A DNA stretch of 38,573 nt from the NCBI GenBank assembly GCA_026419515.1, contig JANZZG010000060.1, positions 1 to 38,573 on the forward strand. Direction: 5' to 3'. The notes under the pieces were generated by a model. That model had not been told where the DNA came from, searched no databases, and saw only the letters and a list, made by a program, of their open reading frames with translations. A program made the translations under genes and the position numbers. This DNA is from Methylophilaceae bacterium. GTDB lineage: Bacteria > Pseudomonadota > Gammaproteobacteria > Burkholderiales > Methylophilaceae. This document shows positions 1 through 12,489 of this stretch, one piece after another. Positions within the stretch are counted from its first letter, which is position 1; each line of letters begins with the position of its first letter.

Positions 1-2506
<2,506 letters not shown>

Positions 2507-2541
2507 CCTGCCTGGGCGACCAGCCCAAGAACCGTTCGAAT
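2507..2541 (-). other. Weak hairpin downstream of tRNA-Lys, between tRNA and serS
   Basis: The short gap between the serS stop and the tRNA-Lys 3' end contains a small inverted repeat (TGGGC, 5-base loop, GCCCA, around 2517-2532). There is no T-run on either strand, so it is a poor Rho-independent terminator; it may act only as a 3'-end trimming barrier. Confidence 0.3.
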
Positions 2542-2617
2542 TGGTGGGGCATGTAGGGATCGAACCTACGACAAACGGATTAAGAGTCCGCTGCTCTACC
2601 AACTGAGCTAATGCCCC
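2542..2617 (-). tRNA. tRNA-Lys, anticodon CTT
   Basis: Read on the minus strand, a 7-bp acceptor stem (GGGGCAT / ATGCCCC), D arm, anticodon stem GCGGA/TCCGT with loop CTCTTAA, T arm with GTTCGATCC and an encoded CCA end after discriminator A form a 76-base tRNA. The anticodon CTT reads lysine codon AAG. It has its own strong promoter 11 bases upstream (see 2628-2656). The upstream rlmB frame, on the same strand, ends inside the anticodon loop. Confidence 0.97.
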
Positions 2618-3404
2618 GAGGGGGGCCATTATCCAGATGCGGCCCCCGCTTGTCAATCGGCACCCGATTCCGCTGACGCCTGGCTTCGTAGAGGCAAATA
2701 CCGCTGGCCACCGAGACGTTGAGGCTTTCCACCGTGCCGAACATCGGGATGCGCACCCGTATGTCGCAGGTTTCGGCGGTCAGACGGCGCAGCCCGCTGC
2801 CTTCGGCGCCCAAGACCAGCGCGAGCGGGCCAATGAGCTCGGTGTCGAACAAATCTGCCTCGGCATCCGCCGCTGCACCCACGATCCAGATCCCGGCTTC
2901 CTTGAGCTCGCGCAGAGTGCGCGCCAGGTTGGTGACAGCGATGAACGGCACGGTTTCTGCCGCGCCGCAGGCCACCTTGCGCACCGTCGCATTGAGCCCG
3001 GCGGCACGGTCCTTGGGTGCGATCACCGCATGAGCACCCATGGCATCCGCCACCCGCAGGCAGGCGCCCAGGTTGTGCGGATCTTCCACGCCATCGAGCA
3101 CCAGCAGCAAAGGTGGTTCGGGCAGGTCGGAGGCCAGGATGTCGTGGATGTCACGGTAAGGCCGCCCGGCCGCGCTGACTCGCGCCAGCACGCCCTGATG
3201 GCGGCCATGCGCGGCGAGGCTATCGAGCCGCTCCCGCTCCATCTGCACGACGCGCAGGCCGTTTTGCTCGGCCTGCTTGAGCAATCGCTGCATGCGCGCG
3301 TCCTTGCGGGCCTTGTCCACCCAGATTTCCTCGATGCTCCCGTCATTCTGGCGCAGGAGCGCCAGAATGGCATGAAAACCAAAGACGATGCGGCTGGAAC
3401 TCAT
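2580..3404 (-). CDS. rlmB: 23S rRNA (guanosine-2'-O)-methyltransferase RlmB, with C-terminal extension into tRNA-Lys
   Basis: RlmB is a SpoU/TrmH-family SAM-dependent enzyme that 2'-O-methylates a guanosine in the 23S rRNA peptidyl-transferase region. The N-terminal substrate-binding domain (1-75) precedes the knotted SPOUT domain with [14 protein letters not shown] (104-117), [12 protein letters not shown] (196-207) and [20 protein letters not shown] (225-244). The family normally ends about there (E. coli about 243 residues). Here the frame continues for about 30 residues with no family similarity and stops at a TAA inside the tRNA-Lys anticodon loop; the last residues are simply translated tRNA. 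Its start overlaps the rnr stop by ATGA, so the pair is translationally coupled. Confidence 0.95.
   Translation of the reverse strand: MSSSRIVFGFHAILALLRQNDGSIEEIWVDKARKDARMQRLLKQAEQNGLRVVQMERERLDSLAAHGRHQGVLARVSAAGRPYRDIHDILASDLPEPPLLLVLDGVEDPHNLGACLRVADAMGAHAVIAPKDRAAGLNATVRKVACGAAETVPFIAVTNLARTLRELKEAGIWIVGAAADAEADLFDTELIGPLALVLGAEGSGLRRLTAETCDIRVRIPMFGTVESLNVSVASGICLYEARRQRNRVPIDKRGPHLDNGPPRGISSVGRAADS
2628..2656 (-). promoter_or_regulatory. Promoter of tRNA-Lys inside the rlmB 3' end
   Basis: On the minus strand there is a perfect -35 TTGACA (2656-2651), a 17-base spacer and a -10 GATAAT (2633-2628). Transcription would start about 2620, a few bases before the mature tRNA 5' end at 2617, after a GC-rich discriminator typical of stringently controlled stable-RNA promoters. 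The promoter lies in the part of rlmB that encodes the non-conserved tail. Confidence 0.8.
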
Positions 3405-5644
3405 TTTTTCCTGCCGCCTTTCCGGGCTTTCACGGGCGCTGCGACCTGCGCGGATGTATCGTCGGCCAGCACGAAATCGATCTTGCTGGATTCCATGTCC
3501 ACGCGCGCCACTTTCACCCGCAGGCGGTCGCCCAGGCGATAGCGCACGCCGCTGCGCTCACCCGCCAGTTCATGTCGCACGGCGTCGTAGTGGAAGTAGT
3601 CGTTGCCCAGTTCGGTGACGTGCAGCAGCCCCTCCACATACACCCCGTCCAGCGCCACGAACAGACCGAAGCTGGCCACGCCGGACACGCTGCCATTGAA
3701 GCACTCGCCTACCTTGTCCTGCATGTAGAAGCATTTGAGCCAGGTTTCCACGTCACGCGTGGCTTCATCGGCGCGGCGCTCGGTCATGGAGCAATGTAGA
3801 CCCAGTTCCGTCCAGTTGCCGGGATGGTATTGCTTGCCTTCCAACACTGCCTTGATGGCGCGGTGGATCAACAAATCGGGATACCGCCGGATGGGCGAAG
3901 TAAAGTGGGTATAGTGCTCGTAGGCCAGGCCGAAATGGCCTACGTTGTCGGGACTGTAGATCGCCTGCTGCATGGAACGCAGCAGCACGGTCTGTAGCAG
4001 CAGCTCATCGGGACGCCCCTTGATGCGCGCCATCAGCTTGGCGTAATCCTTGGCGTGCGGGTGGTCGCCGCCGCCCAGGGTGAAGCCGAAATCGGCCATG
4101 AAGCCGCGCAGCTTTTCCAGCTTTTCCGGAGTGGGCCCTTCATGGATGCGGTAGAGTGCCGGGTGCTTGTTTTTGGCCAGAAAATCGGAAGCGCACACAT
4201 TGGCCGCCAGCATGCATTCCTCGATCAACCGGTGGGCATCATTGCGCATCAGCGGCTCGATCCGCTCGATCTTGCCTTGATCGTTGAAGACCATCAGCGT
4301 CTCGATGGTCTCGAATTCGATCGCCCCACGCTTTTCGCGCGCCTTCAGCAGGACCTTGTACAAGTCGTACAGGTTTTGCACATGCGGCAACAGCCAGGCA
4401 TATTCGCGGGCGATCTCCCCTTCCGGGTGGATGATCATGTCATACACCTGGGTATAGGTCATGCGGGCCTTGGAACGCATCACGGCAGGGTAGAACTTGT
4501 AACGCTTGATATCGCCCTTGGCGTCGATCTGCATGTCGCACACCATGCACAGACGATCGACCTCGGGGTTGAGGGAGCACAAGCCATTGGACAGCGCCTC
4601 CGGCAGCATGGGGATTACGCGACGCGGAAAATAGACCGAGTTACCGCGCTCATAGGCCTCCTTGTCCAGCGCGCTGCCCGGCCGCACATAGAAGCTCACG
4701 TCGGCGATCGCCACCACCAGCCGCCAGCCCTTGGAGGCTTTCTTGTCCTCGCCCGATACGGCAAGCGGCTCGCAATACACGGCATCATCGAAATCGCGCG
4801 CGGTCTCACCGTCGATGGTGATGAGCGGCAATGCCCGCAGATCGACCCGCCCTTTCCAGTCCTTCTTCTGTACTTGCTTGGGATAGGCTTCGGCCTCCCG
4901 TATGGCGTCAGGACTGAATTCATAGGGCAGATGATGCTTGCGCAGCGCAATCTCGATTTCCATGCCGGGGTCGGCATAATTGCCCAGTACTTCGACCACG
5001 CGCCCGATGGGCCGAGCATACGCCGAGGGCTGCTCGATGATTTCCACCACCACCACCTGGCCAGCCTGGGCCTGCATGTCCTGACCTGGTTCGATCAGGA
5101 TGTCCTGGTTGATACGGCGGTCTTCCGCAGCGACCAACACCAGCCCGCGTTCGCGCATCAGACGTCCCACCACGCGCGTGTTGGCCCGCTCCAGCACTTC
5201 CACGATCTTGCCCTCACGGCGTCCACGCCGATCGACGCCCGCAGGCCGCACCATGACGCGGTCACCGTGCAGCACCTGGGTCATTTCCTTGGGCGAGAGA
5301 AACAAATCCTCCCCGCCCCCGTCCGGGATCAGGAATCCGTAGCCGTCCGGATGGCCCTGCACCCGACCCGGGATCAGGTTGATTTTCTCTGCCACACACA
5401 GCGCGCCCTTACGGTTGCGCAGGATCTGGCCGTCGCGCTCCATTGCGGCCAGGCGTCGCGCGAATGCCTCACGCTCGCACTTGCGGATGTCCAACAGCTT
5501 CCAGAGCCTTTCCACGGAAACCGGAACCCCCTCCTCCGCCATCACCTCCAAAATGAATTCACGGCTGGGCAGCGGATTTTCGTAATGGGCAGCCTCACGT
5601 TGGGCATGCGGATCGTGTTTGCGATGTTTGGCTTTCGTTGACAA
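3401..5644 (-). CDS. rnr: Ribonuclease R
   Basis: RNase R is a processive 3'-to-5' exoribonuclease of the RNB/RNase II family that degrades structured RNA, including rRNA and mRNA in quality control. The 747 residues show an N-terminal winged-helix segment (about 25-85), cold-shock OB domains (about 85-240), the RNB catalytic domain with the metal-binding aspartates in [14 protein letters not shown] (277-290), a C-terminal S1 domain (about 640-725) and a Lys/Arg-rich tail. The start is taken as TTG at 5644 with AAGGAAAG upstream. rlmB follows with a 4-base overlap, an arrangement common in proteobacteria. Confidence 0.96.
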   Translation of the reverse strand: MSTKAKHRKHDPHAQREAAHYENPLPSREFILEVMAEEGVPVSVERLWKLLDIRKCEREAFARRLAAMERDGQILRNRKGALCVAEKINLIPGRVQGHPDGYGFLIPDGGGEDLFLSPKEMTQVLHGDRVMVRPAGVDRRGRREGKIVEVLERANTRVVGRLMRERGLVLVAAEDRRINQDILIEPGQDMQAQAGQVVVVEIIEQPSAYARPIGRVVEVLGNYADPGMEIEIALRKHHLPYEFSPDAIREAEAYPKQVQKKDWKGRVDLRALPLITIDGETARDFDDAVYCEPLAVSGEDKKASKGWRLVVAIADVSFYVRPGSALDKEAYERGNSVYFPRRVIPMLPEALSNGLCSLNPEVDRLCMVCDMQIDAKGDIKRYKFYPAVMRSKARMTYTQVYDMIIHPEGEIAREYAWLLPHVQNLYDLYKVLLKAREKRGAIEFETIETLMVFNDQGKIERIEPLMRNDAHRLIEECMLAANVCASDFLAKNKHPALYRIHEGPTPEKLEKLRGFMADFGFTLGGGDHPHAKDYAKLMARIKGRPDELLLQTVLLRSMQQAIYSPDNVGHFGLAYEHYTHFTSPIRRYPDLLIHRAIKAVLEGKQYHPGNWTELGLHCSMTERRADEATRDVETWLKCFYMQDKVGECFNGSVSGVASFGLFVALDGVYVEGLLHVTELGNDYFHYDAVRHELAGERSGVRYRLGDRLRVKVARVDMESSKIDFVLADDTSAQVAAPVKARKGGRKK

Positions 5645-5665
5645 AATCCGTCTTTCCTTTAAAAT
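5638..5665 (+). promoter_or_regulatory. Promoter of tRNA-Leu, overlapping the rnr start codon
   Basis: A perfect -35 TTGACA (5638-5643), a 16-base spacer and -10 TAAAAT (5660-5665) are followed by a GC-rich discriminator (GCCCTG) and the tRNA at 5681. The -35 box shares bases with the divergent rnr start codon (5644-5642), so initiation here and ribosome loading on rnr occupy the same DNA. A divergent -10-like GATAAT (5669-5664, minus) could serve rnr. Confidence 0.8.
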
Positions 5666-5680
5666 TATCAGCCCTGTGGC

Positions 5681-5765
5681 GCCCAGATGGCGGAATTGGT
5701 AGACGCGCTAGTTTCAGGTACTAGTATCGAAAGATGTGGAGGTTCGAGTCCTCTTCTGGGCACCA
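5681..5765 (+). tRNA. tRNA-Leu, anticodon CAG
   Basis: An 85-base class II tRNA: acceptor GCCCAGA/TCTGGGC, anticodon stem CTAGT/ACTAG with loop TTCAGGT, a long variable arm, T loop GGTTCGAGTCC and an encoded CCA after discriminator A. Anticodon CAG decodes CUG, expected to be a heavily used leucine codon in this GC-rich genome. A strong promoter precedes it and a terminator follows immediately. Confidence 0.97.
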
Positions 5766-5771
5766 GAGATG

Positions 5772-5818
5772 AAAAACCGTACCGGCCCTCAACCAGGAAC
5801 CAGGCGGTACGGTTTTTT
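5772..5818 (+). terminator. Rho-independent terminator of tRNA-Leu
   Basis: A 13-bp perfect inverted repeat (5772-5784 with 5805-5817, core CCGTACCG/CGGTACGG flanked by A5 and T6) with a 20-base loop ends in a T-run. It begins 7 bases after the CCA end. The A-tract on the left arm makes it potentially bidirectional. Confidence 0.88.
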
Positions 5819-5870
5819 ATATTCGATTTACGGATTAGTGTAGCAGAAACTCCTCGATGTCGGCCATCCC

Positions 5871-5899
5871 TTGCGCTAGCCCAACGGGCACAGTACGCT
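5871..5899 (+). promoter_or_regulatory. Candidate copA promoter with start codon at the predicted transcription start
   Basis: TTGCGC (5871-5876), a 17-base spacer and TACGCT (5894-5899) form a plausible sigma-70 promoter. The copA ATG begins 6 bases after the -10 box, so the transcript would be leaderless or nearly so. No Shine-Dalgarno is visible. A metal-responsive operator could lie in the spacer, but I do not recognise one. Confidence 0.45.
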
Positions 5900-5905
5900 A
5901 GGCGC

Positions 5906-8137
5906 ATGCCCCACACTCCCCCTCCCATTCACTTGGCCATCGACGGCATGCGCTGTGCCGGTTGCGTCTCCAGTGTGGAAAAGGCGCTCAACGGCGTCAC
6001 GGGCGTCGAGGCGGCCATGGTCAATCTGGCGGATCGCAGCGCAATAGTGCGCGGCCACGCCAACGTGGCCGATCTCATCGCCGCAGTCGCGGCGGCAGGC
6101 TACCACGCCAGCGAGATCCCCGATGAAGACGCAGCCGAGCAGGCGCACGCAGCGGCCGAAACCGCGCGCTACCGCGTGCTGCTATACAAATCCGGATTTG
6201 CCCTGCTGGTTGCGCTACCGGCCTTGGCCTACGGCTTCCCCGCCATGCTGGGCGGCACCATGCCGCATTGGACGATGCAATGGGGCTCGCCGCTCTTGGC
6301 CGGGCTGACGCTGGCCGTGCTGCTGTTTTCGGGGTCCCAGTTTTACAGCGGGGCCTGGAACGCCCTGCGCGGCGGCCATGCCACCATGGATACGCTGGTC
6401 GCGCTGGGCATGTCGGCCGCCTGGGGCTATTCCACACTGGCCGCGTTCGCTCCGCGGCTGTTCCCGCCGGGAACGGCCGAACCGTTCTGGGACACCATCC
6501 CGGTGGTGATCGGTCTGGTCGTATTGGGACAGGCGCTGGAGATGCGGGCGCGCGGGCGTGCCTCGCAGGCCGTCAGGCGCCTGATCGGATTGCGTCCGAA
6601 GACGGCGCGTGTGGTGTGTGACGGGCAGGAGAGGGATGTGCCGCTGGCGGCGGTGCGCGTGGGGGACGTCCTGCGCGTGCGGCCGGGAGAGAAAATCGCG
6701 GTGGATGGCGTGGTGATCGAGGGCCACTCCCGCGTGGATGAATCCATGCTGACCGGCGAACCCATGCCGGTGGAGAAAACCCGCGGAGACCCCGTCACCG
6801 GCGGCACCCTCAATACTTCCGGCAGTTTTGTCTACCGGGCGCAGCGCGTCGGCAAGGATACCGCACTGGCCCACATCATCGAGGCGGTGAGGCAAGCGCA
6901 GGCCGCCAAACCGCCCATCGGCAGGCTGGCCGACCGCATCGCCGGCGTGTTCGTGCCCGCCGTGCTGGTGATCGCCGCCATTTCCTTCACAGTCTGGATG
7001 GTGCTCGGTCCAGAACCCCGCCTCAACCATGCCATGGTCGCCGCCGTGTCGGTGCTGGTGATCGCCTGTCCCTGCGCCCTGGGGCTGGCGACACCGATGG
7101 CGGTGATGATGGGCGTGGGCAAGGCGGCGGAGCACAACATCCTGATCCGCAGTGGCGAGGCCCTGCAACGGGCCGGGCAGATCACGCTGGTGGTGCTGGA
7201 CAAGACCGGCACCGTCACCCGCGGCAAGCCCGCCGTCACCACGGTCATCGCCGTCCCGGGCGGGCGGGAAGACGAGCTGCTACGCTTCGCAGCCAGCCTG
7301 GAGAACGGTTCGGAGCACCCGCTGGCGCACGCCATCGTCGCGGCCGCGCTGGAGCGCGCGCTGACGCTCGCGCCTGCCGAAGACTTCCAGGCCGTGGCGG
7401 GGCATGGCGTCCACGGCCACGTCGCAGGACATCACGTGCGGCTCGGCAACCACCGCTTCATGGCGGAACATGGCATCGATTGCGCCGCACTGCACACGCA
7501 GGCCAAGCAGCTGGCGGCGCAGGCCGTCACGCCGATTTTCATGGCGGTGGACGGCCGGCTGGCCGGCCTCATCGGTGTGGCGGACCCGGTCAAGCCGGAT
7601 TCTGCGGCTGCGATTGCCCGTCTGCATGCGCTGGGAATCAAGGTGGTGATGCTGACCGGCGACAATGCCGCCACCGCCCACGCGGTCGCCGCGCAGGTGG
7701 GAATACAGGCGGTATACGCCGATGTCATGCCTCACGACAAGGACAAGAAAATCGCGGAACTGGCGGCGCGCGGGGAAATAGTCGGCATGGTGGGGGATGG
7801 CATCAACGACGCCCCGGCCTTGGCGCGGGCGGACGTCGGGTTCGCCATCGGCAGCGGGACCGACGTGGCCATCGAATCCGCCGATGTGGTACTGACTTCA
7901 GGCTCGCTGCTGGGGGTGCCCCATGCCATCGCCATCTCGCGCGCTACCCTGCGCAACATCCGGCAGAATCTGTTCGGTGCCTTTTTCTACAACACGCTGG
8001 CCATCCCCATCGCAGCCGGTGCCCTGTTTCCCGTCACCGGCTGGCTGCTCAACCCCATGATCGCCGGCGCCGCCATGGCGCTGTCTTCGCTCACCGTGGT
8101 CGGCAATGCCAGCCGCCTGCGCTGGTTTATGCCATGA
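5906..8137 (+). CDS. copA: Copper-exporting P1B-type ATPase
   Basis: Inner-membrane heavy-metal pump that exports Cu(I) using ATP. One N-terminal heavy-metal-associated domain carries GMRCAGC (14-20). The membrane core has the CPC metal site (C388, P389, C390). Further motifs are the TGEP actuator loop, phosphorylation site DKTGT (D432), the SEHPLA nucleotide-binding motif and GDGINDAP (about 630-637). The CPC motif and HMA domain point to copper or silver rather than zinc. The 743-residue length is normal. The frame is open back through the tRNA-Leu, but the HMA domain begins just after ATG 5906, so upstream codons are excluded. The stop overlaps the aat start (ATGA). Confidence 0.93.
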   Translation: MPHTPPPIHLAIDGMRCAGCVSSVEKALNGVTGVEAAMVNLADRSAIVRGHANVADLIAAVAAAGYHASEIPDEDAAEQAHAAAETARYRVLLYKSGFALLVALPALAYGFPAMLGGTMPHWTMQWGSPLLAGLTLAVLLFSGSQFYSGAWNALRGGHATMDTLVALGMSAAWGYSTLAAFAPRLFPPGTAEPFWDTIPVVIGLVVLGQALEMRARGRASQAVRRLIGLRPKTARVVCDGQERDVPLAAVRVGDVLRVRPGEKIAVDGVVIEGHSRVDESMLTGEPMPVEKTRGDPVTGGTLNTSGSFVYRAQRVGKDTALAHIIEAVRQAQAAKPPIGRLADRIAGVFVPAVLVIAAISFTVWMVLGPEPRLNHAMVAAVSVLVIACPCALGLATPMAVMMGVGKAAEHNILIRSGEALQRAGQITLVVLDKTGTVTRGKPAVTTVIAVPGGREDELLRFAASLENGSEHPLAHAIVAAALERALTLAPAEDFQAVAGHGVHGHVAGHHVRLGNHRFMAEHGIDCAALHTQAKQLAAQAVTPIFMAVDGRLAGLIGVADPVKPDSAAAIARLHALGIKVVMLTGDNAATAHAVAAQVGIQAVYADVMPHDKDKKIAELAARGEIVGMVGDGINDAPALARADVGFAIGSGTDVAIESADVVLTSGSLLGVPHAIAISRATLRNIRQNLFGAFFYNTLAIPIAAGALFPVTGWLLNPMIAGAAMALSSLTVVGNASRLRWFMP

Positions 8138-8856
8138 ATGCGTATTACCGTCTGCCCGGCGGCTACGTCACGGCGCTGCAGGACGATACACCCTTCCCCC
8201 CGCTGCATGCCGCCCTGCGCGATCCCAATGGCCTGATCGCCATCGGCGGCACGCTCTCCCGGGCGCGGCTGCTGGCAGCCTACCGGGCCGGCATTTTCCC
8301 CTGGTACAGCCCGGGCCAGCCAGTGTTCTGGTGGAGCCCGGATCCCCGCATGGTGCTGTTTCCCCAGGAGTTGAGGATCTCCCGCTCCCTGGCCAAGCGC
8401 CTCAGAAAGCCGGATTATGAAGTGCGCTTCGACACCGCTTTCCGTGCCGTCATCGAGGCCTGTGCCGAAACGCCGCGGCCCGGGCAGGAGGGCACCTGGA
8501 TCGTGCCGGAGATGGTGGAAGCCTACTGTGAGTTGCACCAAGCCGGATATGCCCATTCCGTGGAAACCTGGATGGGCGGCACGCTGGCCGGCGGCCTCTA
8601 TGGCGTGGCGATCGGGGGGATGTTCTATGGGGAATCGATGTTCCATCGCGCAACGGACGCCTCCAAGATCGCCCTAGTGCATCTGGTACGTCGCCTGCAA
8701 TCGCATGGGTTTGGTATGATCGACTGCCAGATGCATACCCCGCACCTGGCCCGCATGGGAGCACGGGAAATCCCCCGGGTAGCCTTTGCCGCCCGCCTCG
8801 CAGCTTTGATCGACTTGCCTCATCCACCGGAGAAATGGCATGACACGCCCGAATGA
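8134..8856 (+). CDS. aat: Leucyl/phenylalanyl-tRNA--protein transferase
   Basis: Aat transfers Leu or Phe from tRNA to proteins with N-terminal Arg or Lys, making destabilising N-termini recognised by ClpS/ClpAP. The 240-residue protein carries the family signatures [18 protein letters not shown] and [13 protein letters not shown] near the N-terminus, GTWIVPEM, and [28 protein letters not shown] in the acetyltransferase-like core. It starts at ATG 8134, overlapping the copA stop, and its last 17 bases overlap the start of bpt. That arrangement implies translational coupling across all three genes. Confidence 0.95.
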   Translation: MNAYYRLPGGYVTALQDDTPFPPLHAALRDPNGLIAIGGTLSRARLLAAYRAGIFPWYSPGQPVFWWSPDPRMVLFPQELRISRSLAKRLRKPDYEVRFDTAFRAVIEACAETPRPGQEGTWIVPEMVEAYCELHQAGYAHSVETWMGGTLAGGLYGVAIGGMFYGESMFHRATDASKIALVHLVRRLQSHGFGMIDCQMHTPHLARMGAREIPRVAFAARLAALIDLPHPPEKWHDTPE

Positions 8857-9586
8857 CCTACCGCTGCAACGGCTCAAATTCTATGTGACCACCGATTATC
8901 CCTGCGGCTACCTGGAAGGTCGGCAGGCACGCTCGCTGGTGGCCTCACCCACCCATCTGATCGATACCGCCACTTACTCCGAACTGGTCCGACTGGGCTT
9001 TCGCCGCAGTGGTCTCTATACCTATCGGCCCCACTGCGAAAACTGCCAGGCCTGTGTGCCGGTACGCCTACGAGTCTACGATTTCACCCCCAATCGCAGC
9101 CAACGCCGTGCCTGGAAACGTCATTCGAATCTTACCGTCCACGTCGGTCCTGCGCTTTTCGACAAAGAGCATTACGACCTCTACCGCCACTACCAGAAAG
9201 CCCGTCATGCGGGAGGTGGCATGGACTCCGAGGATGTCGGACAGTACCGTAGCTTTCTGGTGCAAAGCCAGGTCGATACGGCTTTGGTGGAATTCCGCGA
9301 GGCGGATGAGTTGCGCATGGTCAGTGTGGTCGACATGCTGCAGGACGGCATATCCGCCGTGTATGCCTTCTACGATTGTAGCCATCCGCAATCCAGCTAT
9401 GGCACTTACAACATTTTGTGGCTGGTGGAATGGTGCAGGCGGCAAGGATTACCTTACCTGTATTTGGGGTACTGGATCGCGCAAAGCCGAAAAATGGCCT
9501 ACAAAGCTCAATTTCGCCCACTGGAACGGCTGGTGGACGATACCTGGCAACGTTGGGAGACTGTATCGCCGGCGGACGTGCTATAA
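8840..9586 (+). CDS. bpt: Arginyl-tRNA--protein transferase homologue, Bpt (leucyltransferase)
   Basis: Bpt is the bacterial relative of eukaryotic Ate1; characterised members transfer Leu to N-terminal Asp or Glu, feeding the N-degron pathway. The 248-residue protein has the conserved N-terminal Cys cluster (C22 in PCGYLEGRQARS; C66, C69 and C72 in HCENCQACVPVR) and the C-terminal GNAT-like block with YLYLGYWI and MAYKAQFRPLE. It overlaps aat by 17 bases, so both aminoacyl-transferases of the pathway are made from one message. Its TAA stop lies inside a perfect TATAAT box for the next gene. Confidence 0.94.
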   Translation: MTRPNDLPLQRLKFYVTTDYPCGYLEGRQARSLVASPTHLIDTATYSELVRLGFRRSGLYTYRPHCENCQACVPVRLRVYDFTPNRSQRRAWKRHSNLTVHVGPALFDKEHYDLYRHYQKARHAGGGMDSEDVGQYRSFLVQSQVDTALVEFREADELRMVSVVDMLQDGISAVYAFYDCSHPQSSYGTYNILWLVEWCRRQGLPYLYLGYWIAQSRKMAYKAQFRPLERLVDDTWQRWETVSPADVL

Positions 9587-9587
9587 T
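9579..9587 (+). promoter_or_regulatory. Extended -10 element before prephenate dehydrogenase
   Basis: TGCTATAAT (9579-9587) is a perfect extended -10. No convincing -35 is present at 16-18 bases. A start near 9594-9595 would leave a leader of only a few bases before ATG 9598, and no Shine-Dalgarno is seen. Confidence 0.45.
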
Positions 9588-9597
9588 CCGCCGCCGC

Positions 9598-10488
9598 ATG
9601 GGCACCCCGCAATTATTTGAAAAACTGGCGATTTTCGGCGTCGGGTTGATCGGCGGCTCGGTAGCGCTCGCGATGCGCCAGGCCGGGCAGGTCGGCACCA
9701 TCGTCGGTGTGGGACGCAGTGGCGATACGCTGCAAGAAGCCTTGGCGCTTGGCGTGATCGATCGCGCCGAACTTCCAGAAATCGCAGTCGAGGGGGCCGA
9801 CATGGTGCTGTTGGCTACTCCAGTCGGCCAATTCGAGCCCATTTTACGCACCATCGCCCCGCATCTCATGCCCCATGCCGTGATCACCGATGCCGGTAGC
9901 ACCAAAGGTGATGTCGTCGCCAGCATGCGCGCCGCATTGCCCGCATTGATCCATCGCTGCGTGCCTGCCCATCCCATCGCCGGAGCCGAGAAAAGCGGAG
10001 TGACGGCCGCCCGCGCCGACCTGTTCCAAGGCAAGAACGTAGTGCTCACTCCGCTGCCGGAAACCGAATCCAGCGCCCTCGACAAAGCCCGCGCGTTCTG
10101 GCGCGCCTGTGGCGCTCAATTGGTGGAAATGAGTGTGGAAGAACATGACCGCATCTTCGCCGCAGTCAGCCACCTGCCCCATCTGCTGGCTTACGCGCTG
10201 GTCGATGCCATCGCACGCCGCCCGGATGCCGAGCGCATCCTGGGTTTCGCCGCTGGCGGGTTCCGCGACTTCTCGCGCATTGCCAGCAGTTCGCCGGAAA
10301 TGTGGCGGGACATCAGCCTGGCCAACCGCGACGCCCTCTTGTCCGAGCTCGATGCCTATCAAGCCGAATTGGCGCTGCTGCGTCGCTTGCTGGCCGAACG
10401 TGACGGAGCGGCTCTGGAAGCGTTGTTCCACAATGCCCGCCGGGCACGCGATGCCTGGATCAAAAATTCTCAGACTCAACGTCCCTGA
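9598..10488 (+). CDS. tyrA: Prephenate dehydrogenase family protein
   Basis: NAD(P)-dependent prephenate/arogenate dehydrogenase making the tyrosine precursor. A Rossmann motif GVGLIGGS lies at residues 14-21. The [10 protein letters not shown] and [11 protein letters not shown] motifs and the helical C-terminal domain with [13 protein letters not shown] are family hallmarks. The length of 296 residues is normal for a stand-alone dehydrogenase without chorismate mutase or ACT domain. ATG 9598 puts the Rossmann strand at the usual place. It leads the aromatic-amino-acid pair tyrA-aroA with an 8-base gap. Confidence 0.94.
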   Translation: MGTPQLFEKLAIFGVGLIGGSVALAMRQAGQVGTIVGVGRSGDTLQEALALGVIDRAELPEIAVEGADMVLLATPVGQFEPILRTIAPHLMPHAVITDAGSTKGDVVASMRAALPALIHRCVPAHPIAGAEKSGVTAARADLFQGKNVVLTPLPETESSALDKARAFWRACGAQLVEMSVEEHDRIFAAVSHLPHLLAYALVDAIARRPDAERILGFAAGGFRDFSRIASSSPEMWRDISLANRDALLSELDAYQAELALLRRLLAERDGAALEALFHNARRARDAWIKNSQTQRP

Positions 10489-10496
10489 CAGACATC

Positions 10497-11777
10497 ATGG
10501 AAAGCCTTACTCTCCCTCCGGCTCGCAGCGCCGCTGGCAGCGTCAAACTGCCCGGTTCCAAGAGTATTTCCAACCGCACCCTGCTGCTGGCCGCGCTGGC
10601 GGAAGGCGTCACCCATATCCGCGACCTGTTGGCCTCGGACGACACGGCGCGCATGCTGGATGCACTGAAACTGCTCGGCATTTCGCTGCAACAGGCGGCA
10701 TCCGATGATTGGAGAGTGACCGGGCAGGGCGGTGTCTTCCCTGTCAAGCACGCCCAGCTTTTCCTGGGCAATGCTGGCACCGCATTCCGTCCGCTCACCG
10801 CAGTGCTGGCGCTGTCTGGGGGGCACTATACACTCACTGGCGTCCCACGCATGCACGAGCGCCCCATCGGTTACCTGGTGGACGCCTTGCGCCAGGTTGG
10901 TGCCGACATCCGCTATCTGGGCAAGTCGGGGTTTCCTCCTCTGGAAATCCGGCCGGCTGAAATTTCTGGTCACCAAATCAGCGTGAACGGCCAAGTCTCC
11001 AGCCAGTTCCTCACCGCACTGCTGATGGCCATGCCGCTCACCGGCCGCGAAATGCACATCAAAGTGGTGGGGGAGCTGATCTCCAAACCTTACATCGAAA
11101 TCACCCTCAACCTGATGGCCCGTTTCGGAGTGGAAGTCTGGCGCGACGGCTGGCAGGCCTTCGTCATTCCGGCCGGCAGCCGGTATGTCAGCCCGGGCGA
11201 AATCTGGGTGGAAGGAGATGCCTCCTCTGCTTCCTACTTCCTCGCGGCCGGCGCCATCGGGGGGGGGCCGGTGCGTGTGGAGGGGGTGGGAGCGCACAGC
11301 ATCCAGGGCGACGTACGTTTTGCCGAGGCACTGGAGCAAATGGGTGCCACCATCACCTTCGGGGATCACTGGATCGAGGCCCGCGCGGACGGCAAACTCA
11401 AGGCGATCTCGCTCGACTGCAATCACATCCCGGATGCGGCCATGACGCTGGCCGTGACCGCCCTGTTCGCCGACGGCACCACCACGCTCACCAACATCGG
11501 CAGCTGGCGCGTCAAGGAAACCGACCGTATCAATGCCATGGCCACCGAACTGCGCAAAGTTGGCGCGCAGGTGGAGGAAGGGCCGGACTATATCCGGATC
11601 ACGCCCCCGGCCGCACTGACCCCGGATGCCGCCATAGACACCTACGATGACCACCGCATGGCGATGTGCTTCTCGCTGGTGAGCCTGGGTGGTGTGCCAG
11701 TCGTCATCCACGATCCCAAGTGCGTTGCCAAGACCTTCCCGGATTATTTCGAACGTTTCCGGCGCATCGTCCAATGA
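10497..11777 (+). CDS. aroA: 3-phosphoshikimate 1-carboxyvinyltransferase (EPSP synthase)
   Basis: Condenses shikimate 3-phosphate with PEP in the shikimate pathway. The 426-residue protein carries [20 protein letters not shown] near the N-terminus, [12 protein letters not shown] (PEP-site loop), [15 protein letters not shown] and the C-terminal [18 protein letters not shown] and [11 protein letters not shown] motifs. The GNAGTAFRP loop is of the class I, glyphosate-sensitive type. The stop overlaps the cmk start (ATGA). aroA-cmk-rpsA is a widely conserved order. Confidence 0.97.
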   Translation: MESLTLPPARSAAGSVKLPGSKSISNRTLLLAALAEGVTHIRDLLASDDTARMLDALKLLGISLQQAASDDWRVTGQGGVFPVKHAQLFLGNAGTAFRPLTAVLALSGGHYTLTGVPRMHERPIGYLVDALRQVGADIRYLGKSGFPPLEIRPAEISGHQISVNGQVSSQFLTALLMAMPLTGREMHIKVVGELISKPYIEITLNLMARFGVEVWRDGWQAFVIPAGSRYVSPGEIWVEGDASSASYFLAAGAIGGGPVRVEGVGAHSIQGDVRFAEALEQMGATITFGDHWIEARADGKLKAISLDCNHIPDAAMTLAVTALFADGTTTLTNIGSWRVKETDRINAMATELRKVGAQVEEGPDYIRITPPAALTPDAAIDTYDDHRMAMCFSLVSLGGVPVVIHDPKCVAKTFPDYFERFRRIVQ

Positions 11778-12448
11778 GTACGGTTCCCGTCATCGCCATC
11801 GACGGTCCCTCGGCTTCCGGCAAGGGGACCGTAGCCCAGCGGGTGGCGCAGGCACTGGGTTTCCATTACCTGGATTCGGGTGCGTTGTATCGCATCGTGG
11901 CCCTGGCCGCCAAACGGGCTGGCATCTCCTGGCAGGATGAAGCTGCGCTGGCGGATCTGGTCAGTACCCTGGACATCCGTTTCGAGCATGGCGAAATCTA
12001 TGTCAATGGCGAGCAGGTGAGTGATGCCGTGCGTTCCGAAGAAATGAGCCGGGGGGCCTCCGAGGTCGCCGTTCATCCCAAGGTACGTCAGGCCCTGCTC
12101 GAAGTGCAGCGTGCCTTTCGCAAGGCCCCTGGTCTGGTGGCGGATGGCCGTGACATGGGCTCGGTGGTGTTTCCCGATGCCCAGATCAAGGTATTTCTGA
12201 CGGCGCGCAGCCACGTGCGCGCGGAGCGCCGTTATAAACAGTTGATGGAAAAAGGAATCCATGCTAATCTAGCACAAATCTTGGCTGACATCGAAGCACG
12301 CGATGCGCGCGACATGCAGCGCAGTGCCGCGCCATTGCAGCAATGTAGCGATGCAACCCTGCTCGATACCAGCGACATGACCATTGCGCAAGCAGTGGAT
12401 GGCGTGCTGGCGTTGTACAGGAGACACAGCCGGGGCATATCGAAGTAG
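11774..12448 (+). CDS. cmk: Cytidylate kinase
   Basis: Phosphorylates CMP and dCMP using ATP. The 224-residue protein has the P-loop GPSASGKGT (about residues 10-18), LDSGALYR, the [15 protein letters not shown] region and [12 protein letters not shown] (lid). ATG 11774 overlaps the aroA stop; the longer upstream frame is antisense-like noise within aroA. The gene is followed by two hairpins before rpsA. Confidence 0.97.
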   Translation: MSTVPVIAIDGPSASGKGTVAQRVAQALGFHYLDSGALYRIVALAAKRAGISWQDEAALADLVSTLDIRFEHGEIYVNGEQVSDAVRSEEMSRGASEVAVHPKVRQALLEVQRAFRKAPGLVADGRDMGSVVFPDAQIKVFLTARSHVRAERRYKQLMEKGIHANLAQILADIEARDARDMQRSAAPLQQCSDATLLDTSDMTIAQAVDGVLALYRRHSRGISK

Positions 12449-12452
12449 AAGC

Positions 12453-12482
12453 CCGCAGGCTCCATGAGCTTGCGGTTTTTTT
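12453..12482 (+). terminator. Terminator-like hairpin 1 after cmk
   Basis: CCGCAGGCT (12453-12461) pairs with AGCTTGCGG (12467-12475), with one G-T wobble and a 5-base loop, and is followed by seven Ts. It has the form of a Rho-independent terminator and starts 4 bases after the cmk stop codon. Confidence 0.75.
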
Positions 12483-12489
12483 AATTTTC

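Noticed and set aside
2637-3542. A 301-codon plus-strand frame opposite rlmB
   Set aside because: Antisense shadow of rlmB, whose SPOUT motifs are clear.
4055-5641. A 528-codon open frame on the plus strand opposite rnr
   Set aside because: It mirrors the rnr codons in antisense, has no recognisable domain, and rnr is an unmistakable RNase R; long antisense frames are common in GC-rich DNA.
5687-5905. N-terminal extension of copA back through tRNA-Leu
   Set aside because: The extension is translated tRNA and terminator sequence with no family similarity; the heavy-metal domain starts right after ATG 5906, and a terminator lies between.
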